A stretch of 64,000 nt of DNA from Glebionis coronaria (lineage: Eukaryota; Streptophyta; Magnoliopsida; Asterales; Asteraceae). The DNA is taken from NCBI GenBank assembly GCA_025667525.1, contig CM046876.1:477916557-477980556 (forward strand), given 5' to 3'. Made by a program: the position numbers and the translations under genes. Shown in pieces: positions 36,129 to 47,098 of this stretch. Below the pieces are notes generated by a model that had not been told where the DNA came from, ran no database searches, and was given only the letters and a program-made list of their open reading frames with translations. Numbering within the stretch: position 1 is the stretch's first letter; the number at the start of each line of letters is the position of its first letter.

Positions 36129-36922
36129 TTTCCTATTGTTGTTAAGATAGTTTAAAAAATTCTCTTGTTTTTTGAAAAATTTGGAGTCGTTTATAAAACG
36201 TTGTTTCTTTTAGTTCATAAAAATAATGATTTAGTTTAGTATTTTTTTTAGAAGATAATTTAAAAATTAATTAAAGAGTTTAAAATAGTATAAAAATTCA
36301 AATATTTTTTTTAGTAATTTTTTTTATTTTTATCATTTTGGAGGTTTAGAAACTAGGTTGAATTTTTAGGACATTATTTACCTTAGTTAATAGATTAGTC
36401 GCGTTTTAGGATTCCCGCTATTCGTTTAATGCTTATATTTTGTAGTCATAACTTGCCTAAAATGTTTCATATAGATTTTTAGATTTTCTCTTGCCTAATT
36501 TATCATTCCCTTAGATAATTAAAAAAAAAAAAAAAAAAAAAAATTCAAGAACCAATCATTCAAGCATCAAATACCAAAATCCGTGCGCCGATTCAATTCA
36601 CGATTTCGCGAGGAAACGACTTGGGACGATTCGATTATCACTTTTTCCTAATCGTGATTTTCTTATCAATACTTCCCGATCACATATATTTGTGATTTCA
36701 CATTTCACTTCTTTTCATAAAGAGTGATCCGTCTAATTACTATATATATATATATTTTGCTATACTATATCGAAGTTATCAATCTACGCTAGGATTAAGG
36801 TATGTAACCCTAATCGATTAATTATAATTATGTTATTAATGATCTTGTTAAATCGCTTCCGCTATAACGTGCTTTGATCTTTATTATGATTATATAATTG
36901 TTATGAATGTCCTAAACCATCA

Positions 36923-37013
36923 CCTACACCGATCTTACGATCCTACCTCTGATGCGATCCTACATCGATCTTACACGACTCTATCAGGTGGGAACGTAAG
37001 ATCGTACGATCTT
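36923..37013. mobile_element. GATC-rich DNA-transposon-like repeat, right part
   Basis: The continuation of 12759-13646 after the copia element. It holds repeated GATCTTAC and GATCCTAC motifs and ends in TCAGGTGGGAACGTAAGATC, which resembles the inverse of the left end. An inverted pair GTAAGATC...GATCTTAC lies at 36996-37014. Confidence 0.4.
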
Positions 37014-38466
37014 ACGTGTCATTTATAATTTTATTCAAAAAGTTTTTAATCAAAATTTACTTCAATGTTAAAATTCATACAAAAGCTTTTCAACTACTGC
37101 AAATAGCTTGATCCATTTCTATAAACCACTTTGCATATGCAAAGTCTTTTTCTAAAAAGTTATTCGTAAACCCCATATCACAATGCATAAAGTCTTCTAA
37201 TAGCTTTTTTAAATAATAAAAAGTCATGTGTAAACCTTACTATTGGAGATTCTCTAAGGTTTTGACAAACCGTTTTAGGCTTTTAGTTACTTGAAACAAC
37301 TGTAATCACTGTAAACTTGTATAGTTGTATACCATCTTGACCCTTTGAAGTTATACAGCGTGTGTACTTTCTTGAACCAGTGACATATCTCTATATTATA
37401 TATAGGTATAATTATGAATTGATACCACACCTCTACTCCTAGTCATATGTGACACGGCACTTCTAAACCAATAGAATTTGTTTGTTAGCTAAAAAATCTT
37501 AAAAACTTGCCAAAAATAGTGTTCGAAAACGCAATATGCAAAAACGGGCTGCAATTTTTAAAAATTCGCGTTTTGATACCGCAGGTATATATAATAGGTT
37601 TATAGTTGGTCTTTTCATTATTTTACCCACGGGAAAACACACATACACACACACACACAACCCTAAAACAGCCGTCACTTTCTTTTGATCCTCTTCTTGA
37701 TTTTCTTTCTTTCTTAATATTCTCAATCTTTATTCTTTTCTAACGCTAATCTCTATAGAATCATTATTATTATCATATCATTTGTTTAATCGGATATCTA
37801 TATGATTTGTCATAAAAAGGGATGATCCAATCATTGTTATCATATGATTTGTTTAATCAGATCTCTATATGATTTGTTGGCTCTCAATTTTTTCCATATC
37901 CCTCGGGTAATCAATAGATCTTTTATAATACTTTTACATATGTTTATGATTCTTAGTTAATCTTCTTATAGTATTACTGTGGTGTAGGTCTATATCATTA
38001 TCATAATCTCCTCTTCGCGGATCCCGATGATGATGTTGGTGAGGGCATTTTTCATAGGTGGAATGATCAGTTTGTTGCGTTGAACCAGTTAGGTGTTGCT
38101 AAAAACAGAATCCAACACCAGATGCTCAAAAGAATCCAACACTAGCTCCAGATAATGACAATCTCTGAGGCTGAGTTCCTTAAAGTTCGGTATAATGCCG
38201 AGGTGTAATGCAAACTCCAACTGGTTGTGTATGAACACACCTCTTTTTTAGAAATTGCTACTTGATTCCGATGTAGGAATTGCTAGATGGTTAGTTTTAT
38301 CTAAATCTATTATCTTAGTAAACTCAGTTTAACTGAACTTATTTTTTGTAAACCTTATACTATCTATTATCTTACTAAATCTTATACTGAAATTATTTTT
38401 TGTGGGTTGAATTACAAACAGGAAAGGGAAAGAGCGTTGCAACTATTCAAGAATAACTGATGTCTG
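37014..38466. other. AT-rich region with a possible promoter/leader fragment
   Basis: I see no intact gene. At 37584-37760 a TATA-like stretch is followed by a CA-dinucleotide run (37631-37659) and a CT-rich leader-like segment, which could be the 5' end of a captured gene. About 37990-38220 reads like degraded coding sequence, but I cannot name it. Confidence 0.35.
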
Positions 38467-38538
38467 ATTAGCTACTGATTTCTTGAATGATAAGAATTCG
38501 CCTGTTGCTAAAGCTATTTCACAACTGCTGAAAGAAGC
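38467..38538 (+). pseudogene. DDX3/DED1-type RNA helicase fragment, part 1
   Basis: The frame reads LATDFLNDKNSPVAKAISQ then LLKEA. This matches the segment just after the helicase core in DDX3/DED1-family DEAD-box helicases (pattern LAT-x-F-x-N-x-x-N ... EAKQE-x-P-x-WL). It is cut after KEA by the mini LTR element and continues at 40365. Only about 40 codons of a protein of several hundred residues remain, so it is non-functional. Confidence 0.72.
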
Positions 38539-38822
38539 TGACACGATCCTGCTGTCTCTTATTATATTAATTAGATAATTAGTTTATTTACTTTCCTTTT
38601 ATTGTTTTATCTTAGGGACCAAGTTAAGTCTAGGGCAACTTTCATTATATATAGAGGATTAAAGGCTGTAAGATGATTATGTTTTATGATAATGAAGTAT
38701 TGGTTTTATTAATCAATTGGGGAGTCGGTTTATCTCACTAATATAAGCCATTGGGGGTCGGGTTATCCCATTAATATAATCTATCTATCCTTTTATCTCT
38801 ATAATCGATCCGGTTCGTATCA
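38539..38822 (+). repeat. Mini element 5' LTR (284 bp)
   Basis: Matches 40081-40364 with few differences (for example TGACACG against TGATACG). Confidence 0.93.
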
Positions 38823-39047
38823 ATTGGTATCAGATCTGTTTCGATTCTAGGGTTTCAAAAAAAAATAGTGTTCACCCGACACTATTCATCGAATCACTGT
38901 TCACGTCCAGAAATTACTGTTCTCGCTACTGTTCACCGACTACTGTTCATCCGGGCACAAGAAGATGGTTAACAGCATGTGTTCATTCAGAAGAGATTTA
39001 AAGATGTCTATCTTTGAAGAGGTGATGTTTTTGGGTGGATTTACCGC

Positions 39048-40112
39048 ATGGAACGATATTTTCATATCGAGAGGATTGAGGCTAAGGATCAATTAACGGC
39101 TGCGGAGTTATGTTTAGAGGGACAAGCTCTTTCTTGGTTTTGTTGGAGTGATATTCGAACTCTGTTTAGATCTTGGGAGGATTTTAAAAGGCGAATATTT
39201 AACAGATTCCAACAATCTCGTGAGGGTAGTTTGTATGAGCAATATTCGGCGATTATAGCTTACGAAGAGAATAAGAGGCGTGAAGAATGGAATCAAATGA
39301 TTGAAGAAAAGATTGAAGAGGATAAGAGGCGTGAAGCGTGGAATCAAAAGATTGAAAAGATGATAAATCTAATTGATTCTTTCCGGAATCCCATATCGCC
39401 ACCAATAACAACCAAGGTACCCGCAAAACCGATTCAAAATACCCTACGTTTTGAAGAAAATAGCGGGCAAAGTTATACAAGTGGTGAGGAGGTGAAAGAA
39501 GAGTTGAAACGCAACGTTGTTAAAGGTGTTCATGTCATAGATTCAAAAGAAGACGCTGATGTATATGGTGGGGAAAACCTACCACAAACAGAAAATGCAC
39601 TTCCGGATTTAGATATAAAAGACATTGGCACATGCACCATGGTTCCAGAAAAAGCAAATAACCAAGACAACACGAACATGACAAAGGATCAGCCACATGT
39701 ACGAGAGAAGGATGTACCTTCGCATGGGCCGAGAGAACAACAAATGGTTGGATATATTTTGGGTGCAGAGCTGGAAAAACTTACTATTGGGTTTGATTTA
39801 AGGGCTTCCGAGGGGCTTCATTGTGACATAAGGAAGGAAGAAAGGGTAACTTGGAATCCAGGGATCGATCTTCATCCATCAGAAAGAAAATGGAATTTTG
39901 GCCTGAATGTTTTTACAAAATCGATTATCAAAAGCAATCATGTGTTTCAAATCTTTAGGCCTAATGATGACCAACATGAGAGGAGGGGAGTTCAAAGAAG
40001 AGTTTGGGATCCCAGGATTACTCGAGGCTACATCTTTATGCAACACCTTGAGGACAAGGTGTTTTTGGGGGCGGGAGTATTGATACGATCCTGTTGTCTC
40101 TTATTATATTAA
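39048..40112 (+). pseudogene. Gag-like protein of the mini LTR element
   Basis: The frame encodes 354 residues. The N-terminal third resembles the plant retrotransposon Gag domain: residues 1-70 include AAELCLEGQALSWF and FKRRIFNRFQQSREGSLYEQ. A charged segment follows with two near-copies of the RREEWNQ/RREAWNQ motif (about residues 77-105), likely coiled coil. The rest is low in recognisable domains; no zinc knuckle is seen. Homologues have extra sequence before this ATG. Here the upstream part lies in another frame, with a one-base loss near 39018, so the ancestral start is separated and the copy is probably damaged. The frame runs through the polypurine tract into the 3' LTR. Confidence 0.7.
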
Positions 40113-40364
40113 TTAGATAATTAGTTTATTTACTTTCCTTTTATTGTTTTATCTTAGGGACCAAGTTAAGTCTAGAGCAACTTTCATTATATATAGAGGA
40201 TTAAAGGCTGTAAGATGATTATGTTTTATGATAATGAAGTATTGGTTTTATTAATCAATTAGGGGGTCGGTTTATCTCACTAATATAAGCCATTGGGGGT
40301 CGGGTTATCCCATTAATATAATCTATCTATCCTTTTATCTCTATAATCGATCTGGTTCGTATCA
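40081..40364 (+). repeat. Mini element 3' LTR (284 bp)
   Basis: Same length as the 5' LTR; ends GGTTCGTATCA immediately before the GAAGC target copy. Confidence 0.93.
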
Positions 40365-40420
40365 GAAGCCAAACAAGAAACACCAAATTGGCTTCCTAAT
40401 TATGCTGAGCTATATCTTCT
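40365..40420 (+). pseudogene. DDX3/DED1-type RNA helicase fragment, part 2
   Basis: Directly after the mini element the helicase frame resumes as EAKQETPNWLPNYAE, with EA duplicated by the target site. This agrees with the family's EAKQE-x-P-x-WL motif. It shows that the helicase fragment was present before the mini element inserted. Confidence 0.75.
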
Positions 40421-40480
40421 ACTAATTCATCTCTCATACCATACTGAAATTCTATTTATGACATGTAGGTTCGTGGAGAG

Positions 40481-41028
40481 AAGAAAAGGAGTATGGTTGG
40501 TGGTCAATTTATGCTATTTTGTCTTCAGTTAGAATCCAATATTTGGTTACGTGCATTTTCGGATGAGTGGCCGAAACATGTGGATTCAGTGGTCACTGTG
40601 GGCTCTGCTTCTCATTTTGTCGCTAAGGTCCGTATGAACTCAAGTAATTTGATTGGAAAGAAAAGATCTACTACAGATTCTGAGCCACATTCCCTTAAAA
40701 ATGCATCTACTGGTCTTGGCCTATATGGTGGAGGGGTGGTAGGCTCACACGGAAGCTTTTTAACTAGAAGGTTTTGTCTCGCTCATTGGCTTGTAAAGCC
40801 TCCCGTTAAGGTCAGTATCAAATTAACTTGCATATGATGTTTCTTTTTCAATTGAAAATGGACAGTCATCCTCAAAACTGTATTTTATTATTGATGTTAT
40901 TAGGTAGGGGTAGGAAGATTGATGGTATATTGGATCCTGAAAATTCTGAATATCCAAAGAGAACCAAAGCTCTTGCTTGGCGAGCTTCTGTCGAGTCTGC
41001 AGTTATTGTGGAACAGCTTAGTCTTCAA
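40481..41028 (+). pseudogene. PTM-like (DDT/PHD chromatin or signalling protein) gene fragment
   Basis: Pieces in shifting frames resemble a conserved region of the plant PTM protein (DDT domain, PHD fingers, membrane segments): GWWSIYAILSSV (40496), WLRAFSDEWPKHVDSVVTVG (near 40550), then across a missing base WWRGGRL and NWKVL, a likely intron (about 40809-40903, GT...AG), and KRTKALAWRASVESA (near 40945-41000). At least three one-base losses break the frame and one codon became TAA just before the intron. A retained intron argues for DNA-level capture. The family assignment is from remembered motifs, so I am moderately sure. Confidence 0.55.
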
Positions 41029-41958
41029 GTACCTTCGCTGCTTCTTGAGTCTCATTTATGTTGTTTGCTTAACAATTTACTCTTTATCCCTGTGGCCATA
41101 TTGTTAGCCTACCCTAGAGGTGGTGACAAATCTGTTATATAACTATATCATAACAAAATGAAACATTATTTAGAAATTATTACAAAATGAAACATTATTT
41201 AGATCAAAGTTTTTTCTTACGCGAAAAAGTGTTACCTGAGTTCATTGTTAATTTATACTGTAAAATATCAAGCATCCCATACCTTCTTAAGGGGAGAAAT
41301 ATGAGCTCTAGAATGTTCGTTTGCAAGATCTTCAAAAGTGGCAGTTTGATAATTTCTACAAAGATATAAGAGTTATTTGTAGGAGTAAGTGTACCCTAGG
41401 ATTTGATTAGCTATAGGGGATAGTGATAATGATGGCGGTAACGAAAGTAGATAGTGATACTCATATGGTAATGGTAGTGGAGTGATAATGACAGCGGTAA
41501 ATGTAGTGGTAGCTGAACTTTAACAATGGCATAATCATTTGTCCCTTGTTCCTTGTGGCGTATTAGTATAAACACGACTGATAGATTTTTCTATAACTCC
41601 TAAAAGTGACTTTTTATATTATTTGGCATATGATGCACATAATTTATAAAATATTATTTTCAAATAAAAAAAGGATGGAGCCCTCCAAAGTTAATTTAGA
41701 ACATGTTCCATGCTAGCTATCTTAACAGATTAATATTTTAATGGCTTTTAGAAATAAACATACATCAATTAGAATTCCTATAAGGTTCTTCCTAAACAAG
41801 GAAGATTCCAGACGGAATTGTCGCACTTCTAGATATAATTGGGTATCTTGATGGTAAATATCTTATTCAGTTTTGCTATAATGTGGATCATATCTCAAAT
41901 GGCATTATTTGGTGGACTTTGTTATTTTATTTTAAATGATGGATCTAACTTGAATCAG
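41029..41958. other. Gap between captured fragments
   Basis: AT-rich, intron-like sequence. Short open frames (60-62 codons) show no family resemblance. Confidence 0.5.
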
Positions 41959-42121
41959 GATAAATGGAGGAACATGAGTGTAATGTCGGGATCTTGTGAG
42001 AAGGCGGTTGCTCTAAAAAGGCTTCACAATGGTTATAAGGATCATAACCCTCTGGCACTTGAAAACGTTGATGATGACTCAGGTGATGGTAGAAATCTTC
42101 CATCTTCAAGTGGCCCTCCAC
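41959..42121 (+). pseudogene. TRB-type (single-Myb-histone) telomere-binding protein exon fragment
   Basis: After an AG acceptor, the frame reads DKWRNMSVMSG and later KAVALKRLHNGYKD. This is the end of the Myb domain and the start of the linker in plant TRB proteins, at the position where TRB genes have an exon border. Family members have a few more residues between MSV and the basic part, so some bases appear lost. The rest of the gene (histone H1/H5-like domain) is not here. Confidence 0.6.
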
Positions 42122-43874
42122 AGACCAGTGGTTGGTTTGCTCTCCTCAAGCCGTGTATACTCTTCACAACTAGTATGCCCTGATTGTTGTATCAGCATTA
42201 TCCTGAACTTGAAAACACCCGCAAAATCCTCTAAGTGTTGCATCAGCAGGGATTGACTGACTACTGGATGTATATATCGTTGCCTTTCTCCAGCCTCAGA
42301 GAGAATACTCTGGTAGAAAAGTTCTTTGGGGAAATGTAGTTTCTCAGAAGTTGGATACGTTAATGGTTCTCACCTTTGATCACCTTCAGTCCTGTTACAA
42401 AAGTGGCCGCTTTGATCAGGTAGATTGTGTACTTTAATTTTTTACTTGATGTATGCTTTAATATTCTGTCCCGCAACCTTCTGGTATTCTACTTAAAGAT
42501 TAGAAATATAATTGTAATGAGAATATTTTTGTAACTATAAATTAGTTGTATAGAATCCGCTCATGTTGCAACAATAGTGCTTTTTTATGAAATAAATGTA
42601 AATTCTATTTAAGGCGTAAATGTTATAGTACTATTGTCTGTCTAAACTTTTACTTGTCTTTTAGTAATACTGTTTCTTAAAATCTTATACTAATAAGCAT
42701 TTTTATCATAGGCTGATTTTTTGGTAATCTTATATGTACACAGAAAAATATACACAGGCTTTTTGCACTAGATAACTTTTTGCAACCCGAGATCATTTGC
42801 TCTACTGATATATTTTTTGTCCTTTTTCGGTTTTCCAAGAACCTTTACCTTCACTTTGGGATCTAACATGCGGCTTCCTCAACCCTATTCACCTACAACA
42901 AACCGCCTTTACTCTTCCTGTTGAACTAAGCCATTATTTGTTCTTCTGTGTTATTGTATGTGTTATTTCACGCCCGAAGTTACTGTATTTTATAGATTAG
43001 GATGATTAGTAAAGTTACTGTAATTTACTCCCAAATGTTGATAATCGAAAAAAATTGACGGCCTATTCAAGCTGTGAGGATACTGTAATCTATAATTAGA
43101 ATGATTAGTAAAGTTACTGGCTTTATTTAGGGAAGGTTGATAAATGATAATGATAATGATGACCGGTTCACACGCACCTAACATACAATAACATAAGATT
43201 ATTCTATTAAATTTTATAATAACATTATATTTATATTGCAAAACCATTTTTATATTTATTTTAGTTTTGCTATTGGAAATTTGGCAATTCGTATGACTTG
43301 GTAGTGCAGATATGTGCTCATTTGAGCAGTTTGATGAATCCATGAAGCTCCCATCAAACTTGTAAGGCAGAACATCTTAGAACCGAATACTCATTATCAT
43401 TGCATGCTTTATATTATACTAAGGGTAAGCTGATACATATTATCCTTTTGTAAATTAGTTAGGGTAATATTTCAATGACATCTGATCTTAAGTTGTTTCT
43501 TGGGTAGATATGTGCTGATGTTATCGCTTTTTGTAAGCAGGATAAGATCTCTGTGTACGGACGAGCGGAAACTATCTAAAATCGAATCCATCAAACCTGC
43601 AAGGCAAAAGATTACAAAACCGAATCCTCATTATCATTTTAAGCTTGATACTAAGGGTAAGTTGATACATCTTCTCCTTTTGTAAGTTAGTTAGTTGAAA
43701 ATAAGACTAATGTTAGGAAACTACTAAAGGTCGTGCACTAAACAATAGTTGCTTTGAAGAAATTTCGAATGAAGTCGTTTTTCTTTGCTTGGCAGGTTGG
43801 TGTTTTCTTAGCGCATACTGTCAGCAATTTTGATCAATGTTTTATAATGCTAATCGAACTCATGAATGTTGCAG
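42122..43874 (+). other. Unassigned exon-like and intron-like sequence with a local duplication
   Basis: 42185-42420 contains open stretches ending before a GT donor at about 42420, but I cannot name the gene. 43352-43400 and 43587-43637 are diverged copies of one segment (CATCAAAC-TGYAAGGCA ... CGAATmCTCATTATCAT), evidence of a local duplication. Confidence 0.4.
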
Positions 43875-43997
43875 CCTGCACTCCCTGCCAATGGAAGAAC
43901 TGCACCTAGGATAGGAAATGTTAGCCACATGACACACATTGCAAAGAAACTTATTGAACAATGGGAAAATAGCAGCTATATACAGTCATATTCGCAG
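43875..43997 (+). pseudogene. SAPS-domain phosphatase regulatory subunit exon
   Basis: A 41-codon open exon bounded by CAG acceptor and CAG|GTATAC donor. It reads GRTAPRIGNVSHMTHIAKKL then IEQWENSSYIQSYSQ. SAPS-domain proteins (regulators of PP6/Sit4-type phosphatases) have a matching RxGNxGHxTRIxNKL motif followed by x-I-Q. Clean splice borders and an open frame suggest it was once a real internal exon. Neighbouring SAPS exons were not found. Confidence 0.6.
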
Positions 43998-46259
43998 GTA
44001 TACGCATGTTTCTCTGTCCCAGTTGACACTTATTTTTTCATCTATTAATTAGGAGGCATGATTAACATTTGTTACTCTTTATTCATCAAATGTTTGATTA
44101 CAAAACCGAATGATACTTCTTGAGTCTACAGATGGAACGCAGTTTGGAGTGTTTGTATTTGTGCACTGAAAGTGAAACATACATTGGTTTATGAATCTTA
44201 TGGGGACATATAATTAGTCTCGTATTACATGCAACAAAACTGATCAGAGGATCTCAGTACCCGACCCCTAAACTATTTTGTTTTAGGTATTAGATATAAA
44301 GATCAACGACTATTGCATCAGGCTTGCTGTCTTAGTTTCTGGTAACTAATAAGCTCCTGGGATGAATTCTTTCATCAACTAACAAGCTTATAGAGACAAA
44401 CCGGTTTCATTGAGTAAACAAGCATTTCAGAATAATTGCATAAGCTGGTCAATCTGAAAATTGCAACAAAGAAGCAGATAAGAAGCCGGAGTTTGTCCTT
44501 AGAGAATTTGAAAGAGCATTGTAAATAGGTATCTCCTTATTTGATGAAACTTATAACCTTCTTTCTTTTTACTTGTGTCCCGCTGTATAACTTTAATGAT
44601 ATATATTATCTCATGTCATCTCAAGAAGTTACGAGGAAAGGTACTATCCACCTCAAGTTGTGATTTAGTAATTTATTAATACTTACTTGTACATCTATTG
44701 AGTTGCTTTGATGTTTATTTTATTAATGTCACAAATGAGACAAGGGAAAAAAACTACAACCAGAGATGTCCCATGACATACCCGGAGACAAATGGAGTAA
44801 ATGATCCAAGATCATTTTCGTCATTTTGACTAATTCTTTCCCCTTTAAATATAGGAATTTTTTGCTCTTTTTTGGTAACTACTCTAATGTTTGACCCGCT
44901 GTCCTTTTAGATGCTTCTTTTAAACATTCGTCCGATGTTTAACCTCTCTACAGAAGTCAACCTGAACATCGACCACGAAAAACTGAGACTAATTTCATTT
45001 TTTTATAAATTTCCTTTCGCTGTAAAAGAACAGAAAGCAGATCACGCAGACGACGAATATCCATCGATCTTTGTTGTCATCTAAATTTGACAACAAACCT
45101 GCCTCAGTTAGATGTTAAGCCTATGTCGAATACTGTTGTAAAGATTTACTAAGATCAATGACTACACAGCTAAAATTACCAGACCCTTTGTGAACTTTTG
45201 TGAATTTTTATATGTTGGGCATATGATGGGTTGTGCAAGCTCCGATGATCAATTTTTTCAACCAACTGCAAGAGGAATTTGATGAATCGCCTACAACAGT
45301 ACTAGCTACCGCTATTATGTAAAAATCTCATGCTTTTATCTTTATTTTTATCCTTATTGTACCTATGCTATTGGTATATTGTGTACTGTATCTCTAACCA
45401 TTGATTTCTATAATTTGTGTGTTAGGCACTGCACCTAAAAAACAGATATAGATCATTAGTAAAAGCAACAGTGACCAGTAAACTTTTTTACATTTTAAAA
45501 CTAGGACAAGTGACAACTCTACAATTACATTCAATAGTATTTCAGATACCAGAGATCTTGCCAATGCATCATCATTCACAAGCTAGAATAAAATTTTTGG
45601 CAATAACATGAATCAGGTACTCTCTTCTAATACCAATCCCATTTATGTCATTAAAATATCGAGGCTTGGTGACCCGTATTTCACGACCTCTTATTGAGGC
45701 TTGCTGATACGGGTTTGCTAATCCTTCCTTGCTGATGCGGATTTGTTGATCGAATATTCAAATCAGATTGATGATTGAGGGATTTTGAAACAATTGAGGT
45801 CTCACTGCGATAACTACTGATACAACAGTAACAACCTTTGCATATTCTCAACTTAGAAGATAATTATATAACTGATTGGGGTGAAATTTTGATGCTAACG
45901 CAACTGAAATGGTAAGCAAATTCTTGCTTCCTATCTTTTATTGTTTTAGGTTTATATGCTAATGTTAGTTCCTAAAATTATTGCTTGTGCCTTTAGTTTG
46001 TACAAACTTCATTTGAATACGAATAACATAGAAAGCATGTGGTACCCTACTGTAGAAGAACTGCCATATAACAGAAAATTAATGAATCTATATTAGGCAT
46101 GGAAATCATAGGTATGCCTTTGCTTCATCCAGCATTTTGAAATAAGCTATTTTTTTAAGATTCTTTATTTCATATGTGCTTATTTACTTATTTGCTTAAG
46201 ATTTTATATTTAAAGATTTTGAAATTTATTTAATATTTGAATGTGTATTCTTATTTTAG
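43998..46259. other. Region without recognised genes
   Basis: AT-rich with scattered splice-like sites. I see no coding segment I can name. Confidence 0.5.
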
Positions 46260-46401
46260 GATGCCTTACAGCCATACGTTAGCAAGAGGACTCTTGAGGT
46301 GCAGTGAGGAGGGCATCACCGCGGTTATGTGGAAACTTTAAGCAAGTATCAAGGGAAAAACGATATTTTGTACGGATACACATTAGACTTTGGCTTTATG
46401 T
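46260..46401 (+). pseudogene. Iron superoxide dismutase (FSD-type) exon fragment
   Basis: After TTTTAG, the frame reads DALQPYVSKRTLEVQ, a stop (TGA 46312-46314), then GGHHRGYVETLSK and later KNDILYGYTLD. This matches the N-terminal metal-binding helix region of plant chloroplast FeSOD, closest to the FSD3 type, where EVHWGKHHRGYV carries an iron-ligand histidine. Here that histidine codon reads glutamine and the next tryptophan codon is the stop, so the fragment cannot encode active enzyme. Frame similarity is lost after about 46400. Confidence 0.8.
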
Positions 46402-46741
46402 CAATTGGATTAATCAAAACAATCTGATACGATTCAAGCCAAAATCTTGATTTCATGGTAAGTGTAAGACAATGTTTTTGGATCTGTCACAGCTTCTAGG
46501 AGAAAGAAGGTAATATGTTATTTACGGCTTTACGTTGAGGTGGTTAAGGTGGTGTTTGTTTATGCTCATTTGGTCAGGTTATGGCTTTTTTCAACTTTTA
46601 TAAATCGGTCGAGTCCATATTTTTAGACAAATGCGCTTACCGACTTGAGCTTATGAACTTTAAATTATCAATCAGTAATAAGATGATAATTTCTGAATTT
46701 TTATATCTACATTGGTTTTTTATTTTTGATTGAATTTGCAG

Positions 46742-46858
46742 GTGTGTGGATCTAAATTTTATTTTGAACCAGAAATCATTCAAAATATGGAGTTGCTTTA
46801 TGGTGTGTGTGTGTCAATGAACTTTGACCCTACTGCAGCAAAGGAACCAAATATCAAG
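46742..46858 (+). pseudogene. Exon-like fragment of unknown gene
   Basis: A 39-codon open stretch between TTGCAG and AAG|GTAAAT. It begins VCGSKFYFEPEIIQNMELL. The EP-x-IIQ-x-MELL pattern is faintly like D-type cyclins, but the remainder is not, so I leave it unnamed. Confidence 0.35.
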
Positions 46859-47098
46859 GTAAATTATTAAGCTTTGTTTATGGAAGAATAATATGGAAGA
46901 TACTAATTCTTGTTTATAACCCCATGATGGTTCGCACGTCATGTTGGGTTAGGGGCCTGGTTCAAGGTATACGATTTCGTATTCTTGAGCAGCATTAACT
47001 AAAAGGTTGTTTTCCTTCTTCGCATATAATTGCTTTTTATTTTGTACAATTATAGCTAATCTATTGAAAAACGAACAAAAAAGCGTATACGGGTCAAC

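Larger units (their letters stand above)
20785..36781 (+). mobile_element. Athila-type Ty3/gypsy retrotransposon, nearly intact
   Basis: Target duplications ATCTA flank it (20780-20784, 36782-36786). LTRs are 20785-23388 and 31415-36781, the latter enlarged by a Helitron. The primer site is of tRNA-Asp type. One reading frame, broken by a single extra G, encodes gag, protease, reverse transcriptase, RNase H and integrase. Outside homopolymer runs I saw only a handful of differences between the 2.6-kb LTRs, so insertion was recent. No env-like frame follows integrase, although many Athila elements have one. Confidence 0.96.
31415..36781 (+). repeat. Athila 3' LTR, split by a Helitron
   Basis: 31415-33364 and 36129-36781 match the 5' LTR almost perfectly. 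The 2.76-kb piece between is the Helitron. A second copy of the antisense tRNA-like segment lies at 33220-33304. Confidence 0.96.
13647..36922 (+). mobile_element. Ty1/copia retrotransposon, interrupted by a nested Athila element
   Basis: Target duplications CCTAC flank the element at 13642-13646 and 36923-36927. The LTRs are both 734 bp once the Athila insertion is removed: 13647-14380, and 20187-20784 plus 36787-36922. Removing 20785-36786 restores a normal 3' LTR. By eye the two LTRs differ at about 30 positions, so this element is clearly older than the Athila inside it. The internal region has copia order (gag, protease, integrase, reverse transcriptase, RNase H). A Tork-like lineage is my guess. 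Confidence 0.95.
38539..40364 (+). mobile_element. Mini LTR retrotransposon carrying only a Gag-like gene (1826 bp)
   Basis: GAAGC duplications flank it (38534-38538 and 40365-40369). Both LTRs are 284 bp (38539-38822 and 40081-40364), start TGACACG/TGATACG, end CGTATCA and carry TATATATAG. The primer site TGGTATCAGATC (38825-38836) is of tRNA-Met type with one change. The polypurine tract follows a 7-bp stem-loop at 40044-40061. The interior encodes a Gag-like protein and no protease, reverse transcriptase or integrase. It fits the class described as terminal-repeat elements with GAG domain (TR-GAG). Confidence 0.93.
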
